Below, piece after piece: positions 16,310 through 24,406 of a stretch of 47,897 bases of DNA. Position 1 is the first letter of the stretch. Each line of letters begins with the position of its first letter. The notes beneath the pieces were generated by a model, which saw only the letters and a list, made by a program, of their open reading frames with translations, did no database searches and was not told the DNA's origin. The DNA is taken from positions 1-47,897 of the forward strand of contig CALAVC010000096.1 of the NCBI GenBank assembly GCA_937892095.1, given 5' to 3'. Position numbers and translations under genes: made by a program. The stretch is from an uncultured Bacteroidales bacterium (lineage in GTDB: Bacteria > Bacteroidota > Bacteroidia > Bacteroidales > Marinilabiliaceae).

Positions 16310-18799
16310 ATGTCCATAAATCAACTTTTAAAGGCTCTTCAAACGTTCTTTGTCTTCGCCGCTCTGTTGCTCGTAAGCTCTGTTGCTTGGGCCATCCCTG
16401 CCTACAATGGCGACGTCGCCTACGTGCAGCCCGACGGCACCACAATCATTGTCCATGCCGAGGGCGACGAACATGCTCACGCTCTCTTCACGTCCGACGG
16501 ACATATGGTCAGTCAGGTCGATGGCGTTTTCTACTATGTCTTTGCCGACGGCGGACGTCTTGCTATTTCGAGCGTCATCGCTCATTCTGCTTCCGACCGG
16601 ACGTCTGCCGAAGTCGACACCTTGCTGTCTCATCAGTCGGCAACCATTCTCGACATTCTCAATTCTGGTGCCAATAAGAACCTTTGTGCTCTTAGTCAAT
16701 TAGGGCGAACCACCTTCCCCACCATTGGCAACATTCGGGGACTCATCCTTCTCGTCGAATTTGCCGACGTAAGTTTCAACGAAAACTACGATAGCGAATA
16801 TTTTTCTCGTGCCATGAATGCCGACAATTTCGACGATTATGGCGCCACTAGCAGTGCCCGACAATATTTTGTCGACCAATCAAGAGGACGTTTTACGCCC
16901 AACTTCGATGTCGTGGGGCCAGTCCGCCTCGGACGCTCCGTAAGCTACTACGGTCAAAATAGTGCCGTCGGACAAGACATCAACGCAGGCGAGATGGTCC
17001 GCGAAGCTTGCGCTCGTGCCGACACTGCCTACAATGTCGACTTTTCTAAGTACGACAACGATGCCGACGGCATTGCCGACTTTGTCTATGTCATCTACGC
17101 TGGCTATGGCGAAAGCTATGGCGCACCAGCCTACACCATTTGGCCACACCAAAGTACGCTCACCGATTATTATATCAGTCAGAGCCTCGATGGAGTCCAA
17201 ATCGACCGCTACGCTTGCTCTTGTGAGCTAAAATATGCCACTGGTACAACCGTCGAAGGCATAGGCACCTTCTGCCACGAATTCGGACACGTCCTCGGAC
17301 TCCCCGATTTCTACCAGACCGACGGCGGCTCAAAAACTCAAATGGGCGAATGGAGCATAATGGACAAAGGTTGCTACAACAACTATTCTCGCACTCCAGC
17401 GGGCTATTCTGGCTACGAACGCTATTGTCTCGGTTGGCTCGACTTTACCGACCTCGACCAAGCTATGCCTCTCATATCGTTGCCTGCCATCGACTCCTCC
17501 AATGTCGCCCTCCGACTTACAAGCTCCAACCCCAACGAATTCTACGTCCTCGAAACGCGTCGCTTGGCTGGTTGGGACGCCTATCTGCCTGCCGAAGGTC
17601 TCATGATTACACACGTCGACTACTCCGAAAGCGCATGGGAAGGTAACTATGTCAACAACAATGACGACCACCCACGATATACCATCGTACCTGCCGACGG
17701 CACACAAGGCTATGCTCTCGAAGGCGACCTTTTCCCCGGGACGGCTGGCAACACACAATTTACCGATTTTAGCTCGCCCTCGTCAATACTCTACGACGGC
17801 TCTCGCCTCAACAAGGCTCTCACTGGCATAGCCTACGCCGACGGAGTCAGCTCCTTCGCTTTCATGCAAGACAAACTAACCAAGCCTCTCGATGTCGCTT
17901 TTTCCAACGTTGGCAATCAGTCTGCTACAATCTCTTGGACTCCCGTCTCCAACGCACTCAGCTATTCTGTCCGTCTTCAACAAATCCTCGACGAATCTGT
18001 CCTACCCATTCCCATCGACGAAGATTTTAGCCTTATGACAAACGGTAGCTATACCTCACAGTCTTCCACCAACCTGTCTGCTCTTCTCGATAGCTTCACT
18101 GTCAATAGAGGTTGGACTGGTCAGCTAATTTTTTCAGCAGGTGGTGCGTGCCGTGTCGGTGCTCAGGGCAAAATAGGCATCCTGACCACCCCCAACGTCT
18201 TCGCACAAGCAGTCGATTCTGTAACCATCGCTTTCCGTGTTCGTGCAGCCGCCACGCGCTCTGTCAACTACGTCGTCGAAGTCTTGCGCGATGGTGTCGC
18301 CGATGAAGTTTTTAGCTTCAAAGCCACTGCCGACCAGCAAGACCAAGTCATTAGCGTTCGCGCCAACACGCAGTCATTAGCTTTCCGTCTGCAAACCAAC
18401 TACGAAAGACTCTTTGTCGACAAACTAAAAATCATTCGCGGACCTCTGACCACCTCCAATGTCTGGGATATGACCAATCCGCAAGTTGTCGTTGACGGGC
18501 TCACAAGTTGTGTCTGCGATGTGTCGGGGCTGCAATCTGGTGCCGACTACGAAGTCTACGTACAAGCCATCTCTGCCGATGTCCTATGCAATTCACCTCT
18601 CTCCGACGTAGTCCTGCTAAAGACGGTCGGTCTGCCCACAGCTCAAAAACAGACCATCTCACACGCCACTCCCGTCGCAGTCTACGACCTCGGTGGGCGC
18701 AGAGTGTCTTGCTCTGTTTCCAGTCCTCTGCCTGCTGGGCAAATCTTAATCGTAGTCTCGCCCGATGGCTCTCGTCATAAGATTTTCCGCCAAAAGTAA
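16310..18799 (+). CDS. Secreted M6 family (immune inhibitor A type) metalloprotease
   Basis: An 829-residue zinc protease. ATG 16310, 10 bases after the previous stop, begins a signal peptide (LLKALQTFFVFAALLLVSSVAWA). A propeptide-like region (about 25-130) precedes the catalytic domain: GLILLVEFADVSF, YDNDADGIADFVYVIYAGYGES, then the zinc motif HEFGHVLGLPDF with His323, Glu324, His327 and Asp333, and MGEWSIMDKG downstream (the usual M6 order). After about 535 comes a fibronectin-III-like unit interrupted by a concanavalin-like segment, and the end (VAVYDLGGRRV...QILIVVSPDGSRHKI) is a sorting tail. M6 enzymes degrade host or dietary proteins outside the cell. Probably co-transcribed with the Omp28-like gene. 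Confidence 0.92.
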   Translation: MSINQLLKALQTFFVFAALLLVSSVAWAIPAYNGDVAYVQPDGTTIIVHAEGDEHAHALFTSDGHMVSQVDGVFYYVFADGGRLAISSVIAHSASDRTSAEVDTLLSHQSATILDILNSGANKNLCALSQLGRTTFPTIGNIRGLILLVEFADVSFNENYDSEYFSRAMNADNFDDYGATSSARQYFVDQSRGRFTPNFDVVGPVRLGRSVSYYGQNSAVGQDINAGEMVREACARADTAYNVDFSKYDNDADGIADFVYVIYAGYGESYGAPAYTIWPHQSTLTDYYISQSLDGVQIDRYACSCELKYATGTTVEGIGTFCHEFGHVLGLPDFYQTDGGSKTQMGEWSIMDKGCYNNYSRTPAGYSGYERYCLGWLDFTDLDQAMPLISLPAIDSSNVALRLTSSNPNEFYVLETRRLAGWDAYLPAEGLMITHVDYSESAWEGNYVNNNDDHPRYTIVPADGTQGYALEGDLFPGTAGNTQFTDFSSPSSILYDGSRLNKALTGIAYADGVSSFAFMQDKLTKPLDVAFSNVGNQSATISWTPVSNALSYSVRLQQILDESVLPIPIDEDFSLMTNGSYTSQSSTNLSALLDSFTVNRGWTGQLIFSAGGACRVGAQGKIGILTTPNVFAQAVDSVTIAFRVRAAATRSVNYVVEVLRDGVADEVFSFKATADQQDQVISVRANTQSLAFRLQTNYERLFVDKLKIIRGPLTTSNVWDMTNPQVVVDGLTSCVCDVSGLQSGADYEVYVQAISADVLCNSPLSDVVLLKTVGLPTAQKQTISHATPVAVYDLGGRRVSCSVSSPLPAGQILIVVSPDGSRHKIFRQK

Positions 18800-18829
18800 T
18801 AAGCGAACGCTTACACCCCACTCCCACAA

Positions 18830-18867
18830 AAACAGCATGCGTAAGCCTCGGCTTGCGCATGCTGTTT
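18830..18867 (+). terminator. Strong stem-loop after the M6 protease gene
   Basis: Bases 18830-18847 pair with 18850-18867 (AAACAGCATGCG / CGCATGCTGTTT outer arms, one T-G wobble, AAGCC/GGCTT inner arms) around a 2-base loop: an 18-bp hairpin. It ends in TTTCCCG, so the T-tract is short. Termination of the 14548-18799 transcript is the most likely role. Confidence 0.65.
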
Positions 18868-18965
18868 CCCGTCTCTTCCTCCTCAGCCACCTTTGCGTTA
18901 AGATATGTTTTCTCTACCGCAACTTTTCACCCCTTTCCACGCAACAAAATTTAGATAACTATACG

Positions 18966-18973
18966 TATATTTG
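18966..18973 (+). promoter_or_regulatory. -7 box upstream of the GAF-kinase gene
   Basis: TATATTTG matches TAnnTTTG and lies 31 bases before ATG 19005. No TTG sits at the expected 19-21 base distance, so it may be a weak or activator-dependent promoter. Confidence 0.4.
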
Positions 18974-19004
18974 TGAAAATACCTAAAATAACAACCTACG
19001 TATC

Positions 19005-20324
19005 ATGATCTTTAAAAAGTTGCTCGGCAAACTGATAGGCAACAAAAAAACTAACAAGCAATCTGCCTACCAATCGGTCGTTGAATTTGTCGATGACAAC
19101 TTAGTCGACGTCAAAAAACTTCTCTCTTCCACTGGCTACAACGACGTCGGTCGACACCTCTCCGACATCGCCACATCACTCGCTTGCAATGTCGTCTTCG
19201 TCGCTCGCAAACTCTCCGACAAAAACAAGTTTGAAGTCGTCGAGACGTCAAACAAAGAACTCTGTCCCCGACGCGTCCAATTCGATTGGGTTCACCTTTT
19301 GCCCATAGGCTCCTCCGATGCACAAAACGTCATCAACTCACTCCCTTTCAAAGTCGTCGATGGCAAAGGCTTCATCTCTGTGCCCATCAAGAATAAACGC
19401 AACATATTGGTCGGGCTACTCATCGGCATATCCTCTAACAAGTTGGTCGACCTCGACTCAAAAACACGTCTACTACACATCCTCGCTCCCTCTTTCGAAG
19501 CCGAAGTCCGTTGTGCCAAGCTCCGACAAGACGCTCAACAATACGAGCAACGCATCGTTGCTCTAAATCAGAACATCGAAATAATGAATTCCGACCTCCA
19601 AAACGAGCAAGAACGCTCGCTCGAAAGCAAGGAACTCAAAAGCGTCTTCCTCACCAATCTTAGCCAAGAATTCCGCACCCCCATAAATGTCATTGTCGGA
19701 TTTTGCGACCTACTACGCGATGTCGAAAACGAAGAAGAACGACAAAATTTCTCAAACATAATCAAGCAAAACAGTCTCTTGCTACTCTCCGTTGTCGACA
19801 ACCTTATCGAAATAAGCAAGTTGCAATCGTCCTACCTGCAAAAAGTAGCTTGTCCCGTTCAGCTCAATGCTCTACTCGATAAACTTAAAAAACGCTACGA
19901 AGACATACTTAAAAAAGACGGTAAGTCGGTCGTCATCGAGACCAACTATGCACTCGATACACCCAACGACACCATCTGGAATAGTGACATCATCATAACC
20001 AAAGTGATGGAGCAACTCCTAAGCAACTCTTGTAAATATACCTTAAACGGCACCATCAACATCTCCTACACCATCAACCACCGCGAAGCAACATTCTGTG
20101 TTACCGACACTGGCATAGGCATAGAACCTGGCAAAGAAGAAAAAGTATTCGATCTCTTCGACACCGACGACATTACATCCGATAGCACCAACACCAAAAT
20201 AAAAGGAATCGGACTCGCTTTTGCACGCAAATACATCTCCCTCGTCAACGGTAACATCTGGGTCGATCCTTCTTACAAACTCGGCACTAGTATCTACTTC
20301 ACCATCCCAACCGAAAAACTCTAA
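19005..20324 (+). CDS. GAF-HisKA-HATPase sensor protein lacking the phosphoacceptor histidine
   Basis: A 439-residue cytosolic protein with no membrane segment. About 40-170 reads as a GAF-like sensor domain, 175-205 as a helical linker, about 205-275 as the HisKA dimerisation domain and about 320-437 as the HATPase domain. The ATP site is intact: N-box NSCKYT (about 339-344), G1 DTGIGIE (about 368) and G2 GIGLAFARK (about 400). The H-box reads NLSQEFRTPIN where the family has S-H-E-x-R-T-P. Residue 221 is Gln (codon CAA at 19665-19667), so canonical autophosphorylation is not possible. It could be a pseudokinase, a phosphatase, or use another residue. It is 19 bases upstream of glgB and likely co-transcribed with it. 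No response regulator is adjacent. Confidence 0.88.
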   Translation: MIFKKLLGKLIGNKKTNKQSAYQSVVEFVDDNLVDVKKLLSSTGYNDVGRHLSDIATSLACNVVFVARKLSDKNKFEVVETSNKELCPRRVQFDWVHLLPIGSSDAQNVINSLPFKVVDGKGFISVPIKNKRNILVGLLIGISSNKLVDLDSKTRLLHILAPSFEAEVRCAKLRQDAQQYEQRIVALNQNIEIMNSDLQNEQERSLESKELKSVFLTNLSQEFRTPINVIVGFCDLLRDVENEEERQNFSNIIKQNSLLLLSVVDNLIEISKLQSSYLQKVACPVQLNALLDKLKKRYEDILKKDGKSVVIETNYALDTPNDTIWNSDIIITKVMEQLLSNSCKYTLNGTINISYTINHREATFCVTDTGIGIEPGKEEKVFDLFDTDDITSDSTNTKIKGIGLAFARKYISLVNGNIWVDPSYKLGTSIYFTIPTEKL

Positions 20325-20343
20325 AACTCTTCACTGCATACCA

Positions 20344-22341
20344 ATGGCAACACTCCCCATATACCAAACCGACCGCTATCTCGAACCCTTTGCAGCCGCC
20401 ATCGACGGACGCCGACTACGCACTCTCCGTCGAATAGAAGAAATAAAAGAAACCTGTGGACCACTCTCCGAATTTGCCGAAGCCTACAAGTACTACGGGC
20501 TCCACAAAAATGGCAACACATGGACCCTTCGTGAGTGGGCTCCGCACGCCACCGAAATATACATCATTGGCGACTTTACCAATTGGCATGAGGACGAACG
20601 TTACAAAATGACGCGACTCGAGTTTGGTAACTGGGAAATTCAAATCCCCGATACCATTCTACACCATGCCGACAAGTTCAAAATGTCGGTTCACTGGGTC
20701 GGCGGGCAGGGCGAACGCATACCTGCCTACATCAACCGTGTCGTGCAAAACGACGAAACAAAACTCTTCGATGCTCAAGCGTGGGACTTTAAGCCATTCA
20801 AGTGGACCGACCAAAATTTTAAAGTCGGCAAAGAGCCTCGCCTCATATATGAAGCCCATATCGGCATGAGTGGCGAAAAAGAAGGTGTAGCCTCTTTCGA
20901 CGACTTCCGACGCAACGTTCTCCCACACGTCATCGAGACAGGCTACAACACACTCCAGCTCATGGCCATACAAGAGCACCCCTACTATGGTAGTTTCGGC
21001 TATCACGTCAGTTCTTTCTTTGCAGCCTCTTCGCGCTTCGGCAAACCCGAAGACCTCAAACGACTCATCAACGAAGCTCATGCTGCTGGCATTGCCGTCA
21101 TCATGGACATCGTCCATAGCCATGCCGTCAAGAACGAAAACGAAGGCATTTCGCGTCAAGATGGCTCCTCCGACCTCTACTTCCACTTTGGCGATCGTGG
21201 CAACCACCCAGCATGGGATAGTCGATGCTTCGACTATGGCAAGCTCGAGACCCTCCGTTTCTTGCTCAGCAACTGCCGCTATTGGATAGACGAATATCAC
21301 TTCGATGGCTACCGCTTCGATGGCGTAACGAGTATGCTCTACTACGACCACGGACTCGGTAAAGATTTTACTCAATATGCCGACTATTTCTGCGGTGGCG
21401 AAGACGAAGATGCCATAACCTACCTCACCATAGCCAATCAAGTTATTCATGCCGCCAAGCCCGATGCCATCACCATTGCCGAAGAGATGAGTGGCTATCC
21501 CGGCATAGCTGGCAGCTTTGAGTCTGGTGGCATAGGCTTCGACTACCGACTCTCTATGGGCATCCCCGACTATTGGATAAAGCTCATCAAAGAGTATAGC
21601 GACGAGCAGTGGCCCGTCGGTAAAATATTCTACGAACTTCAGCTCCATCGCCCCGAAGAAAAGACCATCAACTACGCCGAGAGCCACGACCAAGCTCTCG
21701 TAGGCGACAAGACAATCATCTTCCGCCTTATCGACAAGGAAATGTACACAGCCATGAACCTCGAAAGCGAAAACATGGCAGTCGACCGTGGCATTGCGCT
21801 CCACAAGATGATTCGTCTCGTAACTCTCTTCACCTCTGTCGGAGGCTATCTCACTTTTATGGGTAACGAATTTGGTCACCCCGAATGGATCGACTTCCCT
21901 CGCGAAGGCAATGGATGGAGCTATAAGTATGCACGCCGACAATGGTCGCTCGCCAAGGCCGACTACCTCCGCTACCACTTCCTACTCGACTTTGAAAAGC
22001 AAATGCTCGAAACGTTCAAGACGGTTCCACAACCTTCCTACCCCTATCGCTACTACGACTACGACCCTACTCAAGTCCTCGTCTTCGGGCGTGGCGACTA
22101 TTTGCTCGTCTTCAATTTCAACCCTTCCACATCCTACACCGACTATGCTGTGCCAGTCCCAGCAGGTCGATATAGCATAGTCTTCTCTACCGACGAAGGA
22201 CGCTTCGGTGGCTTCGACCGCAACGACATGTTCTTCGTCTTCTACACTCAGAAACTTGGGGGGCAAGACATGCTCCGACTCTATATCCCCAGCCGTTCTG
22301 CCATCGTTCTTCGCCGCAAAGATATTGTACACATTCGCTAA
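20344..22341 (+). CDS. glgB: 1,4-alpha-glucan branching enzyme, eukaryote-like GH13 type
   Basis: A 665-residue glycogen branching enzyme. It forms alpha-1,6 branches by moving alpha-1,4-glucan segments. ATG 20344 gives the expected N-terminus; the open frame extends upstream only through the kinase gene. A CBM48 domain (about 45-150: WTLREWAPHATEIYIIGDFTNW) precedes the GH13 barrel. Catalytic residues by motif are nucleophile Asp326 (GYRFDGVTS), acid/base Glu380 (TIAEEMSG) and Asp449 (YAESHDQAL). The wording of these motifs (FDGVTSMLY, YAESHDQALVGDKT) is that of eukaryotic and Bacteroidetes branching enzymes rather than E. coli GlgB. It follows the histidine-less kinase closely and precedes a nitroreductase gene by 13 bases. 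No other glycogen gene is in the window. Confidence 0.95.
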   Translation: MATLPIYQTDRYLEPFAAAIDGRRLRTLRRIEEIKETCGPLSEFAEAYKYYGLHKNGNTWTLREWAPHATEIYIIGDFTNWHEDERYKMTRLEFGNWEIQIPDTILHHADKFKMSVHWVGGQGERIPAYINRVVQNDETKLFDAQAWDFKPFKWTDQNFKVGKEPRLIYEAHIGMSGEKEGVASFDDFRRNVLPHVIETGYNTLQLMAIQEHPYYGSFGYHVSSFFAASSRFGKPEDLKRLINEAHAAGIAVIMDIVHSHAVKNENEGISRQDGSSDLYFHFGDRGNHPAWDSRCFDYGKLETLRFLLSNCRYWIDEYHFDGYRFDGVTSMLYYDHGLGKDFTQYADYFCGGEDEDAITYLTIANQVIHAAKPDAITIAEEMSGYPGIAGSFESGGIGFDYRLSMGIPDYWIKLIKEYSDEQWPVGKIFYELQLHRPEEKTINYAESHDQALVGDKTIIFRLIDKEMYTAMNLESENMAVDRGIALHKMIRLVTLFTSVGGYLTFMGNEFGHPEWIDFPREGNGWSYKYARRQWSLAKADYLRYHFLLDFEKQMLETFKTVPQPSYPYRYYDYDPTQVLVFGRGDYLLVFNFNPSTSYTDYAVPVPAGRYSIVFSTDEGRFGGFDRNDMFFVFYTQKLGGQDMLRLYIPSRSAIVLRRKDIVHIR

Positions 22342-22354
22342 CTAAGCACGCCAA

Positions 22355-22915
22355 ATGACCCTTAAAGAACTTGTTGCGCAAGCTCGTTCGACTCGTCGTT
22401 TCGACCCGTCTGTCGACGTTAGCCTCGAAATGCTAAAATCTTTTGTCGAAGTGGCTCGGATGTGCCCTTCGGCGGGTAACAAGCAGACCCTTCGCTATTC
22501 GCTCGTCGCCTCTCAGCGCTCAGCCGAAGTCTTTCCGCACCTCCGTTGGGCAGGCTATCTTACCGATTGGGCAGGCCCCGACCCATCCCAACGTCCCTCA
22601 GCCTACATCATCATCTGGCACGACTCTTCTCGCGGCTCATTATCCGAAGTCGACCTCGGCATCGTCGCCCAATCCATCAACTTAGCTTGCAACGATGTCG
22701 GGTTGCGCACGTGCATGATTGGTGCGTTCGACCTTGCAGCCATTAGCGCATTGTTTAGCCCGTCCGAGCCGCTCTCGCCACAGCTTGTCATCGCCATCGG
22801 TGCTCCTGCCGAGACCATTAGCCTCGAGCCTCTGACTACCGATGTTCGCTACTATCGCACGCCCGATGGTGTCCACCATGTGCCCAAGCGTTCTCTTTCC
22901 GACCTTATCGTGTGA
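22355..22915 (+). CDS. Nitroreductase family FMN protein
   Basis: A 186-residue flavoprotein of the nitroreductase fold. Visible family features are the N-terminal RSTRRFDP (phosphate-binding Arg pair), ARMCPSAGNKQTLRY (FMN contact) and the central DLGIVAQSINLACNDVGLRTCMIGAF, with YRTPDGVHHVPKRSLSDLIV at the end, typical of small NAD(P)H-dependent nitroreductases. Length is normal for the short subgroup. The substrate is unknown; members reduce nitro compounds, quinones or flavins. The next gene starts with GTG overlapping the stop (GTGA), so translation may be coupled. Confidence 0.9.
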   Translation: MTLKELVAQARSTRRFDPSVDVSLEMLKSFVEVARMCPSAGNKQTLRYSLVASQRSAEVFPHLRWAGYLTDWAGPDPSQRPSAYIIIWHDSSRGSLSEVDLGIVAQSINLACNDVGLRTCMIGAFDLAAISALFSPSEPLSPQLVIAIGAPAETISLEPLTTDVRYYRTPDGVHHVPKRSLSDLIV

Positions 22916-23865
22916 AGCGATCTCGTCGCATCTTAGTCTCGCCTCTCGATTGGGGTCTCGGTCATGCCTCTCGTCTGTCTGTCGTAGTCGGTCATCTGCT
23001 CTCGCGTGGTCACGAGGTCGTTCTTGCAGGCAGTGGTGCTTCTCTTAGTCTACTTCAAGCCGATTTCCCAAATCTTCCGTCTGTCTCGCTCAAAAGTTTC
23101 TCTCCTTGCATTAGCGAGGGACATTTCTTGTGGCTTCGCATAGCAGTGCAGTCTCCCCTCCTTCTTTTTTCCATTTGGCGCGAACATAGGCAGACAGCCC
23201 AAATCGTCGCCGACCATCGCATAGATACAATCATATCCGACAATCGCTATGGCGTACGTAGTCGCCTTTGTCGTAGCTACATCATCACTCACCAGCTTCG
23301 TCCGCTTGTCGCCACTCACGCTCCGCAATTTCTCAATAGCTTGCTTTCGTCCATTCTCTGCCATTGGATTCGTCGTTTCGACGCTTGCCTCGTTCCCGAC
23401 TATCAAGTCGGCGGACTCAGCGGTCGTCTTTCTTCGCCAGTCCCCAAAGGTATCAGAGCTCACGCCATAGGCATCCTCAGTCGCCTCGCTTTTCAAAGCA
23501 ACTCTGTCTCGTCCGACGACGAAAAAATAGGATACTTAGGCATTGCCTCGGGTGCCGAACCTGGTCGAACTCAGTTCGTAAGCTACCTTGTAAATCTTTT
23601 TAGCCAACAGTCTGCTCGGTGTGTCATTGTCAGTGGCGCTGGCAACGCTGTCTCCACAAATAAAAACATAACCATCATGGGCTATGCCGATGCTGCCACG
23701 CTGCAAAGTCTTATCTCTCGCTCGCAACACATTGTCTGTCGCTCTGGCTATTCCACACTGATGGATCTCTACGCCCTTCATCGCAATGCCACTCTTGTGC
23801 CCACTCTCGGTCAGGCCGAACAAGAATATTTGGCGGCAAGGTGGGCAACCCTGCACGCCAAATAG
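22912..23865 (+). CDS. MurG-like glycosyltransferase (GT28 type)
   Basis: A 317-residue protein. The GTG start overlaps the nitroreductase stop by 4 bases. The N-terminal half shows the GT-B pattern PLDWGLGHASRLSVVVGHLLSRGHEVVLAGSG (glycine-rich loop and helix like MurG and UDP-glycosyltransferases). The C-terminal half contains IMGYADAATLQSLISRSQHIVCRSGYSTLMDL, the nucleotide-sugar binding region of family 28, and ends with TLGQAEQEYLAARW. It probably transfers a sugar to a lipid or cell-envelope acceptor, but the acceptor cannot be read from sequence. It does not look like MurG itself, being shorter and lacking a mur neighbourhood. Confidence 0.85.
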   Translation: MKRSRRILVSPLDWGLGHASRLSVVVGHLLSRGHEVVLAGSGASLSLLQADFPNLPSVSLKSFSPCISEGHFLWLRIAVQSPLLLFSIWREHRQTAQIVADHRIDTIISDNRYGVRSRLCRSYIITHQLRPLVATHAPQFLNSLLSSILCHWIRRFDACLVPDYQVGGLSGRLSSPVPKGIRAHAIGILSRLAFQSNSVSSDDEKIGYLGIASGAEPGRTQFVSYLVNLFSQQSARCVIVSGAGNAVSTNKNITIMGYADAATLQSLISRSQHIVCRSGYSTLMDLYALHRNATLVPTLGQAEQEYLAARWATLHAK

Positions 23866-23894
23866 AGCAATGTTTTTAAAATATGTAGTTTTTC

Positions 23895-24302
23895 TTATGC
23901 GCCTTGTGTGGCAGTCGTCTGCCCTGCTTGTGTAGGCTGCACAGGTGTCGTAGGCGTTGCTTGCCCAAACCACCCATTGAGCGTATCCTCCACTTTCTGG
24001 TTGATTTCTGGTGTTACGAGGCTCTGTGTCCTACTGAACACAAACGATAGCGATACCAAGCTACCCACAATCGAGAACAGTGGATTTGTTCGCACCTTCA
24101 CAGGTAGCATGTCGCGTGGTATGACGTTGTAGGCCAACGCAATGCCAATCAGCACCTTGTCAAGAGTTCGTGTCGACTTCTCCGTCATCACGTAGAAGAG
24201 TTGTAGCACCATGCTGGCCATCGGGCGAGCAACAGCCGAGGCGTAGCTCTTTATGCCGTCCAGCACGCTACCAAAGCCTCCCATTGAGTCTAAAATGTTC
24301 AT
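23895..24302 (-). CDS. Small membrane protein, DUF1232 (YkvA)-like
   Basis: A 135-residue protein. Its core, DKVLIGIALAYNVIPRDMLP, matches the DUF1232 signature (a hydrophobic helix followed by xYxxxPxDxxP). A second hydrophobic segment (NPLFSIVGSLVSLSFVF) follows at about 74-90, and a polar tail rich in Thr, Pro and Gln ends the protein. It is convergent with the glycosyltransferase gene (29 bases between stops) and downstream of the polygalacturonase gene, from which it is separated by a hairpin. Function is unknown. Confidence 0.7.
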   Translation of the reverse strand: MNILDSMGGFGSVLDGIKSYASAVARPMASMVLQLFYVMTEKSTRTLDKVLIGIALAYNVIPRDMLPVKVRTNPLFSIVGSLVSLSFVFSRTQSLVTPEINQKVEDTLNGWFGQATPTTPVQPTQAGQTTATQGA

Positions 24303-24336
24303 GTTTTTCTTCTTTTTAGCGGTTTGTTATTTCTAA

Positions 24337-24380
24337 ATCGGCAAACTTCGAGGCTGCCCCTGCCACCAAAGTTTGCCGAT
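24337..24380 (-). terminator. Stem-loop between the polygalacturonase and DUF1232 genes
   Basis: ATCGGCAAACTT (24337-24348) and AAGTTTGCCGAT (24369-24380) are perfect reverse complements around a 20-base loop. It lies 26 bases beyond the stop of the GH28 gene in its reading direction. No strong T run follows, so it may stabilise the mRNA end rather than terminate. Confidence 0.5.
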
Positions 24381-24406
24381 ATGATTGTTTCTCGTTGTGT
24401 GTCGTA

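Noticed and set aside
20659..21978. 439-codon minus-strand open frame opposite glgB
   Set aside because: The + strand has complete GH13 motifs throughout; the antisense frame has no motif or promoter and arises from codon bias.
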